Source: Alcaligenaceae bacterium
GTDB taxonomy: Bacteria; Pseudomonadota; Gammaproteobacteria; Burkholderiales; Burkholderiaceae_B
Direction: 5' to 3'
DNA length: 64,000 nucleotides
NCBI GenBank assembly: GCA_013416485.1
Contig: JACCEO010000002.1
Coordinates: 226,636 to 290,635, forward strand
Of this stretch, positions 56,141 to 63,784 are shown piece by piece; the first letter of the stretch is position 1, and the number at the start of each line of letters is the position of its first letter. The notes beneath the pieces are model-generated. The model was given only the letters and a program-made list of their open reading frames with translations, ran no database searches and was not told the origin of the DNA. A program made the position numbers and the translations under genes.

Positions 56141-56557
56141 CTACTGCGATTTTCTAGAGATATCGATCTGAATCACATAGCCATCGACCTCTGGGTGCTG
56201 CGAGACAGCAATCTGCCCTTCTTCCTTGTCATTGGAAAACAGCAGCCTGCTTGTGTCGGCAATGTCCTGGATTTTGTAACCTGCAGCCTCTAAGGCAGAT
56301 TTCCATCGTGGAAACTCCGAGGCTGGATCGGCCTTAACGCTGACCTGCAAGAGACGTATGCGTGTGCCCAGCTTGGAATCCTGAATCACCTCATGCGGTT
56401 GCGGCAACGTGAGCCCGGCTGGCACCCAGTCCCTACCTTCCGGCTCGCTAGGAGCTGACATTTTGACTGCTTCAGCTTTTGACTCACTTCCAGCTTCGGA
56501 GCCTTGCCCGCAAGCAACAAGAAAAGCCAAAGGGATGGCGGCGATGATGCTTTTCAT
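56141..56557 (-). CDS. small lipoprotein, unknown function
   Basis: A 138-residue protein with a clear lipoprotein signal (MKSIIAAIPLAFLVAC, lipobox LVAC), a charged linker rich in Glu, Ser and Ala, and a compact mature domain of about 90 residues (LGTRIRLLQVSVKADPASEF, then PRWKSALEAAGYKIQDIADT). It ends 13 bases from the tRNA-like element. The signal sequence is close to that of the I78 lipoprotein at 61398-61667 (MKSI-AAI), which suggests common origin of the leader. No family recognised. Confidence 0.7.
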   Translation of the reverse strand: MKSIIAAIPLAFLVACGQGSEAGSESKAEAVKMSAPSEPEGRDWVPAGLTLPQPHEVIQDSKLGTRIRLLQVSVKADPASEFPRWKSALEAAGYKIQDIADTSRLLFSNDKEEGQIAVSQHPEVDGYVIQIDISRKSQ

Positions 56558-56638
56558 AGAAACGTCTCCGTTAAGTCAATTCCCATCTTTATACATCAGC
56601 CGCCATCTTGCGGCACCGAATAACCATAAAGGATAGAT

Positions 56639-56758
56639 ATGACAACACAGCATACACCCGGACCTTGGTTGGTAGAAAAAATGACATGTGGGCGAACAAC
56701 CGTCTCACAATCCGTTGATCGCAGGTTCAAGTCCTGCTGGGCTCACCATAGAACATAA
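56639..56758 (+). pseudogene. phage-type HTPGPW protein truncated at the tRNA copy
   Basis: ATG 56639 with ribosome site AGGA 7 bases upstream reads MTTQHTPGPWLVEKMTCGR and then runs straight into the tRNA-Ile 3'-half copy. The opening HTPGPW is common at the start of small prophage proteins. All residues after about 20 are encoded by tRNA-derived DNA (VSQSVDRRFKSCWAHHRT), so the original 3' part has been replaced. It marks a recombination junction. Confidence 0.55.
56704..56748 (+). pseudogene. partial second copy of tRNA-Ile(CAU) 3' half (att-like)
   Basis: From the anticodon loop on, this matches bases 54121-54164 of the tRNA-Ile gene: CTCACAATCCGTTGATCGC, then the T arm GCAGG-TTCAAGT-CCTGC and GGGCTCACCA. 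The T-stem differs from the real tRNA by paired changes (GCTGG/CCAGC against GCAGG/CCTGC), so it came from another working tRNA, not from decay of the local one. The 5' half is missing. It has the form of the far attachment site of an element that integrated into the tRNA gene. Confidence 0.65.
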
Positions 56759-56766
56759 GAAAAATT

Positions 56767-56800
56767 AAGCACTTAGGAAATTTCCTCTAGGTGTTTTTTT
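56767..56800 (+). terminator. diverged copy of the tRNA-Ile terminator
   Basis: AAGCACTTAGG-AAATTT-CCTCTAGGTG followed by TTTTTTT repeats the layout of 54184-54221, preceded by the shared spacer TAGAACATAAG. Its stem is imperfect on the outer side. The copy therefore covers the tRNA 3' half and its terminator, about 95 bases. The rest of the gap to 56914 shows nothing I can support. Confidence 0.6.
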
Positions 56801-56914
56801 GTGTCACAAATACTCTGTAGATAACATACACATTGAATCATGAACGAAGACAACGGAATTAGTGATTGAGTCCGGCCATGCGGATCGCGTCCGGCTATTT
56901 TTCCGCCCTCAACC

Positions 56915-58840
56915 CTACGACGCCTCGTAGGCCCAGCTGCCTATGGTCAGCACCTCCTTGTCACCAATCATAGTAAAGTGCAGTTCATACAGGTCGCGTC
57001 CAGCGTTGGCGGGAATTTTGACTGTCGCGCCGGCGCGGTCGTCGGTCAGCGGAGCTAGCAACTGGTGCTCAGGCGAGCCGTCGTCGTAGCTACTGTTACG
57101 CACCAGGATGTAGCCTGGCAGTTCGGGTAGGCTGCTCAGCGTGGCGTAGGGTGTGCCGTTCAGTGTGGACGGAACGGTCGCCGGGGATTCGTTGGTGACA
57201 GTCCAAGTCTTTCCCATCCGTGTCTGCCAGGCCGCGTTCAGCGGGGCCAGCGGAAGCAGTTGCTGCCCCATTGGCAAGATGGTCTGGCTGTAGCCAGCAC
57301 CAAACAGGGGGCCACGCAGCATCAGATAGCGGTAGCGGTAGGGTTGTCCGTTCGCGTCGGTGCCAGACACGACCTCGAAGCGGTAGCTGATGGGAGCATC
57401 CCTGCTCCACCACCATCCGTCGCGGCGGTAGCTGTAACTAGCGTCGCCGCTCATCGGCACCCAAGTGCTACCGCCCCAGGATGAGAGCGAGAAACTGCCG
57501 TCCTGGTTAGCGGTAACGCGCATGGGTTGGTTATAGTTAGCATAAACGCCCACGACGTCAGTCAGATCGGGTGATGCCGCCATAGGCGGCCCAGTATGGC
57601 CAACCAGTGGCGGCAGAGTACGTATCGAGCCTTCCTCGACTAGGGCGCGCAAAAGCACACCTTCGGCTAGCGCACCGGCGCGGTAGGTGTCGGAGCGTTG
57701 CGAATCGCCCGTGTTGCCGGTCACCACTAAGGCCAGCCGCTGGTCCGGCAGCACGTAGAAGTCGCTCGAAAAAAACGCTGTGGCGCCGTTCTTCTGCCAA
57801 GCCTGAACGCCGGCCGCTGCCAGACCAGGATGCCGCACGCTATCCCAGCCAAGCCCCCACGCCCATTGCGGCGAAGGATTGATGATCAAGTTCCTGGTCT
57901 GGTCGGTGCCCATCTGTGCGATACCGTCTGCCGACACGATGCGTCGCGACTGGTTGGTGCCCTGCTCGAGGAACAGGCGCGCCAGTTTCAACATGTCGCC
58001 CGGCGTGGAGGTCAGGCCTCCGGTGGCCAACGGACTAACAAACTCCTGAGGGTATTGTTGGCCACCAGAATAAGGTAGCGCAAACGAGCCCCCCGCTGGA
58101 TCCTTCGTCAGAAAGCCAGAATCGGTCATGCCCAGGGGATCCAGCACATTGGACTGAATGAAGGAGGCGTAGTCCTGCTTGGTTAGGGCCTCCACCACCC
58201 GTTCGATCATCGTGAAGCCATCATTGCAATAGACAGCCAGCATCCCAGGTAGGTGCTTCAGGTGCTCGTCGGCCAATGCCGCTTCGGCGTTGGCCGCGTA
58301 GCCCGGTATGGGCTCGAAGGTGAAGGCGTTGCGCATGCTGGTGCCGGGCAGGCCAGAGGAATGCGAAAGCAGATGCCTAGTCGTGATCTGCGTATACTCG
58401 AGCGACAGCATGGTGAAGCCGGGCAAGTAGCGCGCTACCGGCACATCCAGGTCCAGCAGTCCGCGGTCCCGCAGGATCATAGCAGCCAACGCCGCCAGCA
58501 CCTTACTGACCGAGCCGATGTTGAAGCGTGTCTGGATAGTGGCAACGACGTTGTCCCGTACCGAGGCGCGCCCGAAGGCCTGCTGCCAAACCACGGTGTC
58601 GTTCTTGAGCAGGGCAATCGAGACCGCAGCCACGTTGTCAGGATCACCGGCCAGGGCGCGCGCGATTTCGTTGCGGCCCCACTCTATTGTCTGCGAGTAG
58701 GCGACGTGAGGCAGGCCGCCAGCTGCGCCGCCGCCAGGCAGGACCGCTGCCAGCATGCCGGCGGCGCTGTAGCCCAGGAATTGCCGCCGACTGGAAGACG
58801 CAGGACAGGTAAGGATGGGGGTGAACAGCGCTTGTTGCAT
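56915..58840 (-). CDS. serine hydrolase, class C beta-lactamase fold, Tat-type leader
   Basis: A 641-residue secreted protein. The leader contains SSRRQFLGYSAAGMLAAVLP, a twin-arginine signal. The domain at about residues 60-400 has SVSK (Ser-x-x-Lys, in FNIGSVSKVLAALA), YCN (Tyr-x-Asn) and the HSSGLPG segment of the beta-lactamase/DD-peptidase (PF00144) family; a beta-rich tail of about 220 residues follows. The true substrate could be a peptide, ester or lactam. ATG 58840 has ribosome site GGAGAAG; an ATG at 58879 lies before the neighbour's stop. The GC content is visibly higher than around it, so recent transfer is likely. Confidence 0.85.
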   Translation of the reverse strand: MQQALFTPILTCPASSSRRQFLGYSAAGMLAAVLPGGGAAGGLPHVAYSQTIEWGRNEIARALAGDPDNVAAVSIALLKNDTVVWQQAFGRASVRDNVVATIQTRFNIGSVSKVLAALAAMILRDRGLLDLDVPVARYLPGFTMLSLEYTQITTRHLLSHSSGLPGTSMRNAFTFEPIPGYAANAEAALADEHLKHLPGMLAVYCNDGFTMIERVVEALTKQDYASFIQSNVLDPLGMTDSGFLTKDPAGGSFALPYSGGQQYPQEFVSPLATGGLTSTPGDMLKLARLFLEQGTNQSRRIVSADGIAQMGTDQTRNLIINPSPQWAWGLGWDSVRHPGLAAAGVQAWQKNGATAFFSSDFYVLPDQRLALVVTGNTGDSQRSDTYRAGALAEGVLLRALVEEGSIRTLPPLVGHTGPPMAASPDLTDVVGVYANYNQPMRVTANQDGSFSLSSWGGSTWVPMSGDASYSYRRDGWWWSRDAPISYRFEVVSGTDANGQPYRYRYLMLRGPLFGAGYSQTILPMGQQLLPLAPLNAAWQTRMGKTWTVTNESPATVPSTLNGTPYATLSSLPELPGYILVRNSSYDDGSPEHQLLAPLTDDRAGATVKIPANAGRDLYELHFTMIGDKEVLTIGSWAYEAS

Positions 58841-58872
58841 CGATGCTTCTCCGGTTGCAAGGGCGTCGCCGG

Positions 58873-59274
58873 CTAGCATCTCCCTAACGCAGACATAATA
58901 GCAGCGTATATGTCACTGCGACACGTTTTCCGCTGCATGGCCGAATTGGTGCCTTCAACCATTCCAGCCGGAGGATCACGCAACGCCTTAATGCCGGCTT
59001 GGGCCTGCATATCCTTGGCCTCTAATACGGCCTTACCTTTATCAGTTGCCCGACTCTTTGTGGTATTGCTCGCTTGGTCCCAGTAAAATGCCACATTTTC
59101 ATGCGGACCCGCAACACTCTCAGTTAAAAGCTTCAATTCTTTATTCACCGTATTCTGGACAGCGTTTACTTTCGTGCTGTTGATGCTCAACTGTGTCGCA
59201 CTATCCTCTGCAACCAGAGATCCAGCAGCCTCTTCGGTGGTTATTGCGCCTCCCCTACTCACCCACCTATCCAA
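58873..59274 (-). CDS. hypothetical protein, probably a remnant
   Basis: A 133-residue frame with no ATG: it opens at TTG 59274 or a GTG four codons on, and the frame is open further up to a TGA at 59316-59318, with protein-like residues (ERLTELGAILFRDGLDRWV) across that stretch. This suggests the 5' end of a larger gene has been lost. The middle is helical and polar (VQNTVNKELKLLTESVAGPH), and the end has three Cys. No family recognised. Confidence 0.4.
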   Translation of the reverse strand: MDRWVSRGGAITTEEAAGSLVAEDSATQLSINSTKVNAVQNTVNKELKLLTESVAGPHENVAFYWDQASNTTKSRATDKGKAVLEAKDMQAQAGIKALRDPPAGMVEGTNSAMQRKTCRSDIYAAIMSALGRC

Positions 59275-59387
59275 CCCGTCCCGGAACAGAATCGCGCCAA
59301 GTTCTGTAAGCCGCTCTCAAGGTATGATGGCCGGATGCTTACCGTCTAGTGTGTCCATCTAAAGATAAGATATGTCATCTATTATTT

Positions 59388-60596
59388 CTATAAATTAACT
59401 AGTGCCGGTTCAGCGGCTTCAGCTAAAAAACCATGAGGGATGTTGGCTAATTCAATCCGATTGCGTCCAGAAGTTTTTCCTTTATAGAGAGCAACATCAG
59501 CCTGCCGAAGAGCATCCTCTAAGCCATGCGCGCCATAGAAATGTTGTGAGATACCAATAGTCACCGTACAGCTCAGCAAGCGATCAAAACCAGTAACTTC
59601 GGTCGCTTGGCTTTCAACGCTAGTACGCAGACGCTCGGCCAAGTGCATCACACCCTGACCGTCCGTTTCAAAGCAAATGGCCACAAACTCTTCTCCGCCA
59701 ATACGAGCAGTCAAGTCGCCTTGGCGCACGCTGGAGCGAAGCAACTCTGCAACATGGCATATAACATCATCCCCGACTTGGTGCCCGTAGGTATCGTTAA
59801 TTAACTTAAAATGGTCGACATCGATTAACAACAAGTAAGCAGGCTTGGCATTCCGAGCTTTAAAATACAGCTGTAAGGCTTCGAAAAGCCCTCGACGATT
59901 GAGTAAGTCTGTCAGGGGATCACGCGCTGCCATGTTACGCAGATTATCTGTCAGTCGTCGCAATACTAACCAGACAATAGAGGGCGGCACCATGGTGGCT
60001 AGGGTTGACATGTAGATGTAGAAGATCATTTGAAATTGGCTATCCATATGCAACGCATCCAAGCCATAATCTACAATCTTCATGAACTTTAGCGCGTTAA
60101 GAACACAGATTCCGCCAATCAGAAGCGCAAAAAAAACCATCTCTCCATACAAATCTTTTGCAAAAGTACGTACACCATAGATCACGGTTATTGTCATTAC
60201 AAAGAAAAGCATAGTCGCCACCGCCGCAAGCATCGCGTAACGTGCGGCGGGTCCAGCGCTCCACTGCACTAGCACTTGAGCAATGCCGTAGATCACAGAA
60301 AATAAGATTAATGAACGCCACAAACGCACCTGGCGTCCAAAAAAACGCATGGCGCCGAGCCAATAAGCGAGTGGAGCAGCCAGCGTGAGGATGTGGTTTA
60401 CCACGCTCATCACACTCCATGCGGGGCCCCCTTCCACCAGTTGTAGGATATAGGCCAACGCCAACAGGAGATTGCCCACGGCAAAATAATCCATCCCCAT
60501 CTTGTTGCCGGGCAGGCGTCGGCTAATAAGTAAAAACATACCCGAAAAGCACAACAGGTGTGCGCACAGCATAGCGACGAGAGTGGTTGCAACCAT
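59388..60596 (-). CDS. membrane-bound diguanylate cyclase
   Basis: A 402-residue protein with six or seven hydrophobic segments in its first 215 residues and a C-terminal GGDEF domain that makes cyclic di-GMP. The domain starts ARDPLTDLLNRRGLF, has the substrate aspartates DVDHFKLINDTYGH, the active loop IGGEEF, and an inhibitory I-site RQGD five residues before GGEEF, so product feedback is expected. The membrane part resembles no sensor I can name. It could influence the Tad pilus or other surface structures, but nothing in the sequence links them. Confidence 0.92.
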   Translation of the reverse strand: MVATTLVAMLCAHLLCFSGMFLLISRRLPGNKMGMDYFAVGNLLLALAYILQLVEGGPAWSVMSVVNHILTLAAPLAYWLGAMRFFGRQVRLWRSLILFSVIYGIAQVLVQWSAGPAARYAMLAAVATMLFFVMTITVIYGVRTFAKDLYGEMVFFALLIGGICVLNALKFMKIVDYGLDALHMDSQFQMIFYIYMSTLATMVPPSIVWLVLRRLTDNLRNMAARDPLTDLLNRRGLFEALQLYFKARNAKPAYLLLIDVDHFKLINDTYGHQVGDDVICHVAELLRSSVRQGDLTARIGGEEFVAICFETDGQGVMHLAERLRTSVESQATEVTGFDRLLSCTVTIGISQHFYGAHGLEDALRQADVALYKGKTSGRNRIELANIPHGFLAEAAEPALVNL

Positions 60597-60741
60597 AATA
60601 TGAATGATAAGAAGGGAAATAAAACTCCTGCCCTGTAGTCAGCGATACAGCAGCAGGCTCTCGATCAGTAACGGGCGGACATCAACATTCATTAGACTTT
60701 TTTTCGATGAACAAGCTTAATGAAAATAAAGCGGTTGTCCC

Positions 60742-61005
60742 CTACCGCTTCCTGATTACCCTATCCGTTTCTTCCATCCATACCTGATCACACGGCACCG
60801 ACTCAGCCGCGTGCTGGCCGTACAGCTTGAAATGCACAACATTGCACCACTCTTGCGAGCCATAGTCAGGGCCGTGGCCTTGTCCGTCTGATATCGACAG
60901 CTGCTGGTCTACCTTCTCCATCCAGGCAAAGCTTCCCACGTCATTCTTAGGTGCAATTTGGCAGGCGGCTAATAGAACAACGGGCAACAACAAAAACAAA
61001 CGCAT
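60742..61005 (-). CDS. small lipoprotein, unknown function
   Basis: An 87-residue protein with a strong lipoprotein signal (MRLFLLLPVVLLAAC, lipobox LAAC). The mature part of about 70 residues has two Cys (EWCNVVHFKLYG and SVPCDQVW) that could form a disulphide, and many His and Gln. It is isolated on the minus strand behind the cyclase. No family recognised. Confidence 0.65.
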   Translation of the reverse strand: MRLFLLLPVVLLAACQIAPKNDVGSFAWMEKVDQQLSISDGQGHGPDYGSQEWCNVVHFKLYGQHAAESVPCDQVWMEETDRVIRKR

Positions 61006-61069
61006 CGTAAATCCTTGAATGGCTAAGACTCGTTTATAACAGGTCGGGTGATAGTCACTAAGGCCACCG

Positions 61070-61315
61070 TCAAAACGTCGCCACGGTTAGCACAACAAAA
61101 ACCCACTCAATCGCACACGCCCAGTAATGCCAAGGCCTCTCCCTCTTTCTATGTCCCAGTGCATACCGTATGCCTCTGTAGTTTACAAAAATCAGAAACA
61201 ACACCAGCACCGGCCATATGTACACCCATGGCGCAAAAAACATAAGGACAAAAACTGTTAGCCACGCTAAGAATAGCGTAGCAAGAGGCGATAGGAATAC
61301 AAGTAGTTTGACCAT
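61070..61315 (-). CDS. small membrane protein, unknown function
   Basis: An 81-residue protein with two or three hydrophobic helices (MVKLLVFLSPLATLFLAWLT, then WVYIWPVLVLFLIFVNYRG) and a basic loop RKRERPWHYW before the last helix. There is no strong ribosome site. No family is recognised. Confidence 0.5.
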   Translation of the reverse strand: MVKLLVFLSPLATLFLAWLTVFVLMFFAPWVYIWPVLVLFLIFVNYRGIRYALGHRKRERPWHYWACAIEWVFVVLTVATF

Positions 61316-61397
61316 CTTGCCCTTATTGTAGGGCTATCATATAAGCTGTGTACCGTCAGGAGCGCAGCCGCTGGGACGGGGGTAACTAAGCCACCAA

Positions 61398-61667
61398 TTA
61401 CCCGCAGTTAACGCGCTCAACCTTTCCGCTGTCGTCCACATAGATGTTCAGCCGACCTTGGCGATAATCCCGCGTAACGGCAGTGCCTGGATGAATAACC
61501 CGAGTAGCTTTGGATAACGCTGATTGATCAATGCTGGATGCAAGACTACCAACTAGATTTTGACGGCTACTAGCACCGCAATAGTCATTTGACTGAGCCT
61601 GCCTCGAGTCAGGAGTTTGGCACGCTGCCAATAAAACCAAAGAGATAGCAGCAAGGATGCTTTTCAT
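61398..61667 (-). CDS. I78 family peptidase inhibitor, lipoprotein
   Basis: An 89-residue protein starting at ATG 61667 (MKSILAAISLVLLAAC, lipobox LAAC). The mature domain matches the I78 pattern: CGASSRQNLVGS, then RVIHPGTAVTRDYRQGRLNI and a final VDDSGKVERVNCG, with the Asp-Tyr-Arg...Arg-Leu-Asn core and terminal Cys-Gly. Members of this family inhibit serine proteases and are often secreted. The upstream 29 residues of the frame are rejected. Confidence 0.85.
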   Translation of the reverse strand: MKSILAAISLVLLAACQTPDSRQAQSNDYCGASSRQNLVGSLASSIDQSALSKATRVIHPGTAVTRDYRQGRLNIYVDDSGKVERVNCG

Positions 61668-61768
61668 AGATATTTTCTCCATTTTTATTACAAAGCTCTT
61701 TTGCACGAAGCGCGCGGAAAAGCTGCTACTAAACGTGAGTACCATCGATACCACAGTAGTTGATATAA

Positions 61769-61795
61769 AGCACCGGACTCTTAATCTGAAGGCGC
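61769..61795 (+). pseudogene. tRNA-Lys(CUU)-like fragment
   Basis: AGCACCGGACTCTTAATCTGA followed by AGGCGC reproduces the end of a D arm and a whole anticodon arm (stem CGGA/TCTG with loop CTCTTAA, anticodon CTT). Neither an acceptor nor a T arm follows. It is a third tRNA-derived scrap in the accessory region. Around it (61668-62032) I see no gene I can support; a short plus-strand frame from 61798 has an unconvincing composition. Confidence 0.45.
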
Positions 61796-62032
61796 AATGG
61801 GGATACCACCCGCTCGGCAGGCGCGCTCGATAGCCTCCCGGTCAGGTTACTGCATTTGCTTTGCCCAATCAAAAATGGCCTGGAGCAGTCCTCTTCATTT
61901 GGTAAACATCAAATCACTAAGTACAATCCTATCTGCAGGCGGAAACCGTGGCACTGCAGGGTCTTATCTAAATCACCGGGACGGGCCGGCTCTTACACCA
62001 CACAAGAGCTTGCATGCTCGTCGGAGTTTTTA

Positions 62033-62500
62033 GTGTTTACATTAAGCCCAATTAAGAGACGCATTGTTTATGTCTCAGTCTTTGAAATCATTGCCATCAT
62101 TCTTTCCACATTGTTTCTAATGACACTAAGTGGAACAGACGCCAAAAGCTCATTACCCATTGCCATCATCGTATCGATCGCCGCAGTTGTTTGGAATTAC
62201 ATATACAACACTGCATTTGAGTCATGGGAACAAAGAAAAAACATCAAAGTTCGCACTCTTTTAATTCGCACCTCACACGCCTGCGGCTTTGAAGGCGGAC
62301 TTGTCTTGATTTGTCTACCGGTCTATATGCTTTGGTATAACGTCGGGCTCTGGAAGGCGTTCACGATGGAGTTGGCTTTACTCCTTTTTTTTCTGGTTTA
62401 TACATTTGTCTTCACTTTGATTTTTGACAAAATATTTACCCTACCTCAACACTCATCGCCACAAAACACAATAGTCACTTTCCCAGAGCAGATTAAATAG
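62033..62500 (+). CDS. PACE family efflux transporter (AceI-like)
   Basis: A 155-residue inner-membrane protein of four helices built from two tandem BTP units: RRIVYVSVFEIIAIILSTLF, then VWNYIYNTAFESWEQR, the second unit HACGFEGGLVLICLPVYMLW and LLLFFLVYTFVFTLIFDKIF. The Glu in VSVFE (residue 18) matches the functional Glu15 of AceI, which pumps chlorhexidine and other biocides with proton coupling. The start is GTG 62033 with GGAG 7 bases upstream; the longer frame to 61856 covers non-coding DNA. Confidence 0.88.
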   Translation: MFTLSPIKRRIVYVSVFEIIAIILSTLFLMTLSGTDAKSSLPIAIIVSIAAVVWNYIYNTAFESWEQRKNIKVRTLLIRTSHACGFEGGLVLICLPVYMLWYNVGLWKAFTMELALLLFFLVYTFVFTLIFDKIFTLPQHSSPQNTIVTFPEQIK

Positions 62501-62542
62501 GCGGCCACTTCAACTCCAAAAAAGAAACTACCGCCCAATCCA

Positions 62543-62905
62543 ATGACACGAATAAACTGCGTTCCAGTCGAAGAACTAAGTGGCCCTCACTTGGTTGCTG
62601 AATATCGCGAGCTTCCTCGCGTATTTGCGCTAGCCGAAAAAGCTGCAGCACGTGGAAACTTATCTCAGCCTGATAACTACACCCTTGGCAAAGGTCATCT
62701 GATTTTTTTCTATATCCGACTAGGGTTTCTTGCAAAACGACATGCAGCTTTAATTGAAGAAATGAAACGCCGTGGCTATAAGCCAACCTTCACGGGTATG
62801 CGCCGGGAGGACTTCCCATCTATTCCTGATAGCTACTGGAAAGATTGGATCCCCACAAAGGAAGCGCTAGTCTTGAACCGCCAGAGGATTAAAGATCGAA
62901 GTTAA
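62543..62905 (+). CDS. pyrimidine-dimer DNA glycosylase, T4 endonuclease V-like
   Basis: A 120-residue protein that begins MTRINCVPVEELSGPHLVAE and YRELPRVFALAEKAA. It keeps the T4 DenV active-site layout: Thr2 (the N-terminal nucleophile once Met is removed), His16, Arg22, Glu23 and Arg26, and later LGKGHLIFFYIRLGFLAKRH. Such enzymes flip and excise cyclobutane dimers and nick the strand. It lacks the C-terminal aromatic tail (Trp-Tyr-Lys-Tyr-Tyr) of the phage enzyme, like other short bacterial members. It starts 42 bases after the PACE gene. Likely carried in with mobile DNA. Confidence 0.88.
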   Translation: MTRINCVPVEELSGPHLVAEYRELPRVFALAEKAAARGNLSQPDNYTLGKGHLIFFYIRLGFLAKRHAALIEEMKRRGYKPTFTGMRREDFPSIPDSYWKDWIPTKEALVLNRQRIKDRS

Positions 62906-63195
62906 CAGCACCCAGAATGCAAAAAGTCGCACTTAGCGAAGATGAGCAAGAGGTGCGTACTGTGCCTGCTTGGATGATGAACCAATAGTGCTGATTGGCG
63001 CTATAACTAGCCCAGCATAGGTGAGGCAATGCTTTCTTATGCACAAATCCCTCATTGATAATATTCCTGTTTAACTTATTGAAATTTTTGCTATCACTCG
63101 TCGTCTGCGAGCTGCCGAAAACCGTCAGTTTTTCGACCCAATATTGGTATAGAAAACAAACATCGGCGATATAGGGTAAACTCTTATTCTTCAGA
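62906..63195. other. intergenic stretch without supported gene
   Basis: About 290 AT-rich bases between the glycosylase gene and tRNA-fMet. I found no frame with a believable start and no long inverted repeat. It must contain the tRNA promoter; TATAG appears at two places (near 63148 and 63169), but neither has a good -35 at the right distance. Confidence 0.5.
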
Positions 63196-63272
63196 CGCGG
63201 GGTGGAGCAGTTTGGCAGCTCGTCGGGCTCATAACCCGAAGGTCACAGGTTCAAATCCTGTCCCCGCAACCA
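63196..63272 (+). tRNA. metZ: initiator tRNA-fMet(CAU)
   Basis: A 77-base tRNA with encoded CCA. The first base C faces A at position 72 (no pair), and the anticodon stem has three GC pairs (CGGGCTCATAACCCG); both marks are specific to the initiator. The T arm is ACAGG-TTCAAAT-CCTGT. Complete and apparently functional. It bounds the accessory region on the right, although island-like genes continue past it. Confidence 0.95.
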
Positions 63273-63285
63273 AATATATAAAATT

Positions 63286-63313
63286 AGCCTACCCTAACCG
63301 GTGGGCTTTTTTT
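63286..63313 (+). terminator. Rho-independent terminator of tRNA-fMet
   Basis: AGCCTACC (63286-63293), loop CTAACC, GGTGGGCT (63300-63307) form an 8-bp stem with one G-T pair, followed by TTTTTT. Confidence 0.88.
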
Positions 63314-63345
63314 ATTTCTACTTTAAAATCTATTTTGAGATAAAA

Positions 63346-63365
63346 TACTGTTTTTATACACAGTA
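63346..63365. promoter_or_regulatory. LexA (SOS) box, consensus quality
   Basis: TACTGTTTTTATACACAGTA is an exact CTGT-N8-ACAG with flanking TA on both sides, 17 bases before ATG 63383. It is a closer match than the box in front of recA in this window. DNA damage should therefore induce the next gene. Confidence 0.85.
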
Positions 63366-63382
63366 AAAGTAGAGGTGTAATC

Positions 63383-63676
63383 ATGAGCTACACAATCACA
63401 TTACAAGATGCCCCATCTGAGATTACTGACCGCGCACAGCGCAATGCCGAGGCACGCTTCCAAAGAACACTAGAGCGTGCTCTTGGCGGGTCTGATGAAG
63501 TCCTGGCAGCACATCGTGCCTGGCAGTCTGCCGAAGATACGGCAGAATCAGAGATGTCGGCCGAAGATATCACACTGGCCAAGAAGTGGATTGCCGCAGC
63601 GACCCGAGCTCAAACGGATGGGTTCCGGGAACTGGGCGAGTCGGAGGCGTACTTTGAAGTAACGTTTGGGCGGTAA
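63383..63676 (+). CDS. SOS-controlled small protein of unknown function
   Basis: A 97-residue acidic, soluble, mainly helical protein (MSYTITLQDAPSEITDRAQR, NAEARFQRTLERALGG) with an alanine/glutamate-rich middle. The ribosome site AGAGGTG lies 6 bases before ATG 63383, and a LexA box overlaps the promoter region, so induction by DNA damage is predicted. It has no homologue that I recognise: not UmuD, not a SulA-type division inhibitor, and no membrane span as in TisB-type toxins. Its neighbours are tRNA-fMet and a pRiA4b-type gene. Confidence 0.7.
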   Translation: MSYTITLQDAPSEITDRAQRNAEARFQRTLERALGGSDEVLAAHRAWQSAEDTAESEMSAEDITLAKKWIAAATRAQTDGFRELGESEAYFEVTFGR

Positions 63677-63784
63677 GCGGCATGTCTTGAGAACCTTACT
63701 TGAAAGGAGCACCTTTTAAGCACTTTTGAAAGAGGTCTTTCCCAAACTCTTTAATCGTAACGGTCCGGTGAGTACCGTCTTGCT

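Noticed and set aside
61798..62033. Plus-strand frame of 78 residues before the PACE gene
   Set aside because: Composition is not protein-like, there is no ribosome site and it overlaps the tRNA-derived scrap and the PACE start.
63677..63784. Short minus-strand frame with protein-like residues (TVTIKEFGKDLFQKCLKGAP)
   Set aside because: It has no start codon after the preceding in-frame stop and overlaps the end of the pRiA4b-type gene; it may be a scrap, but I cannot support a gene.
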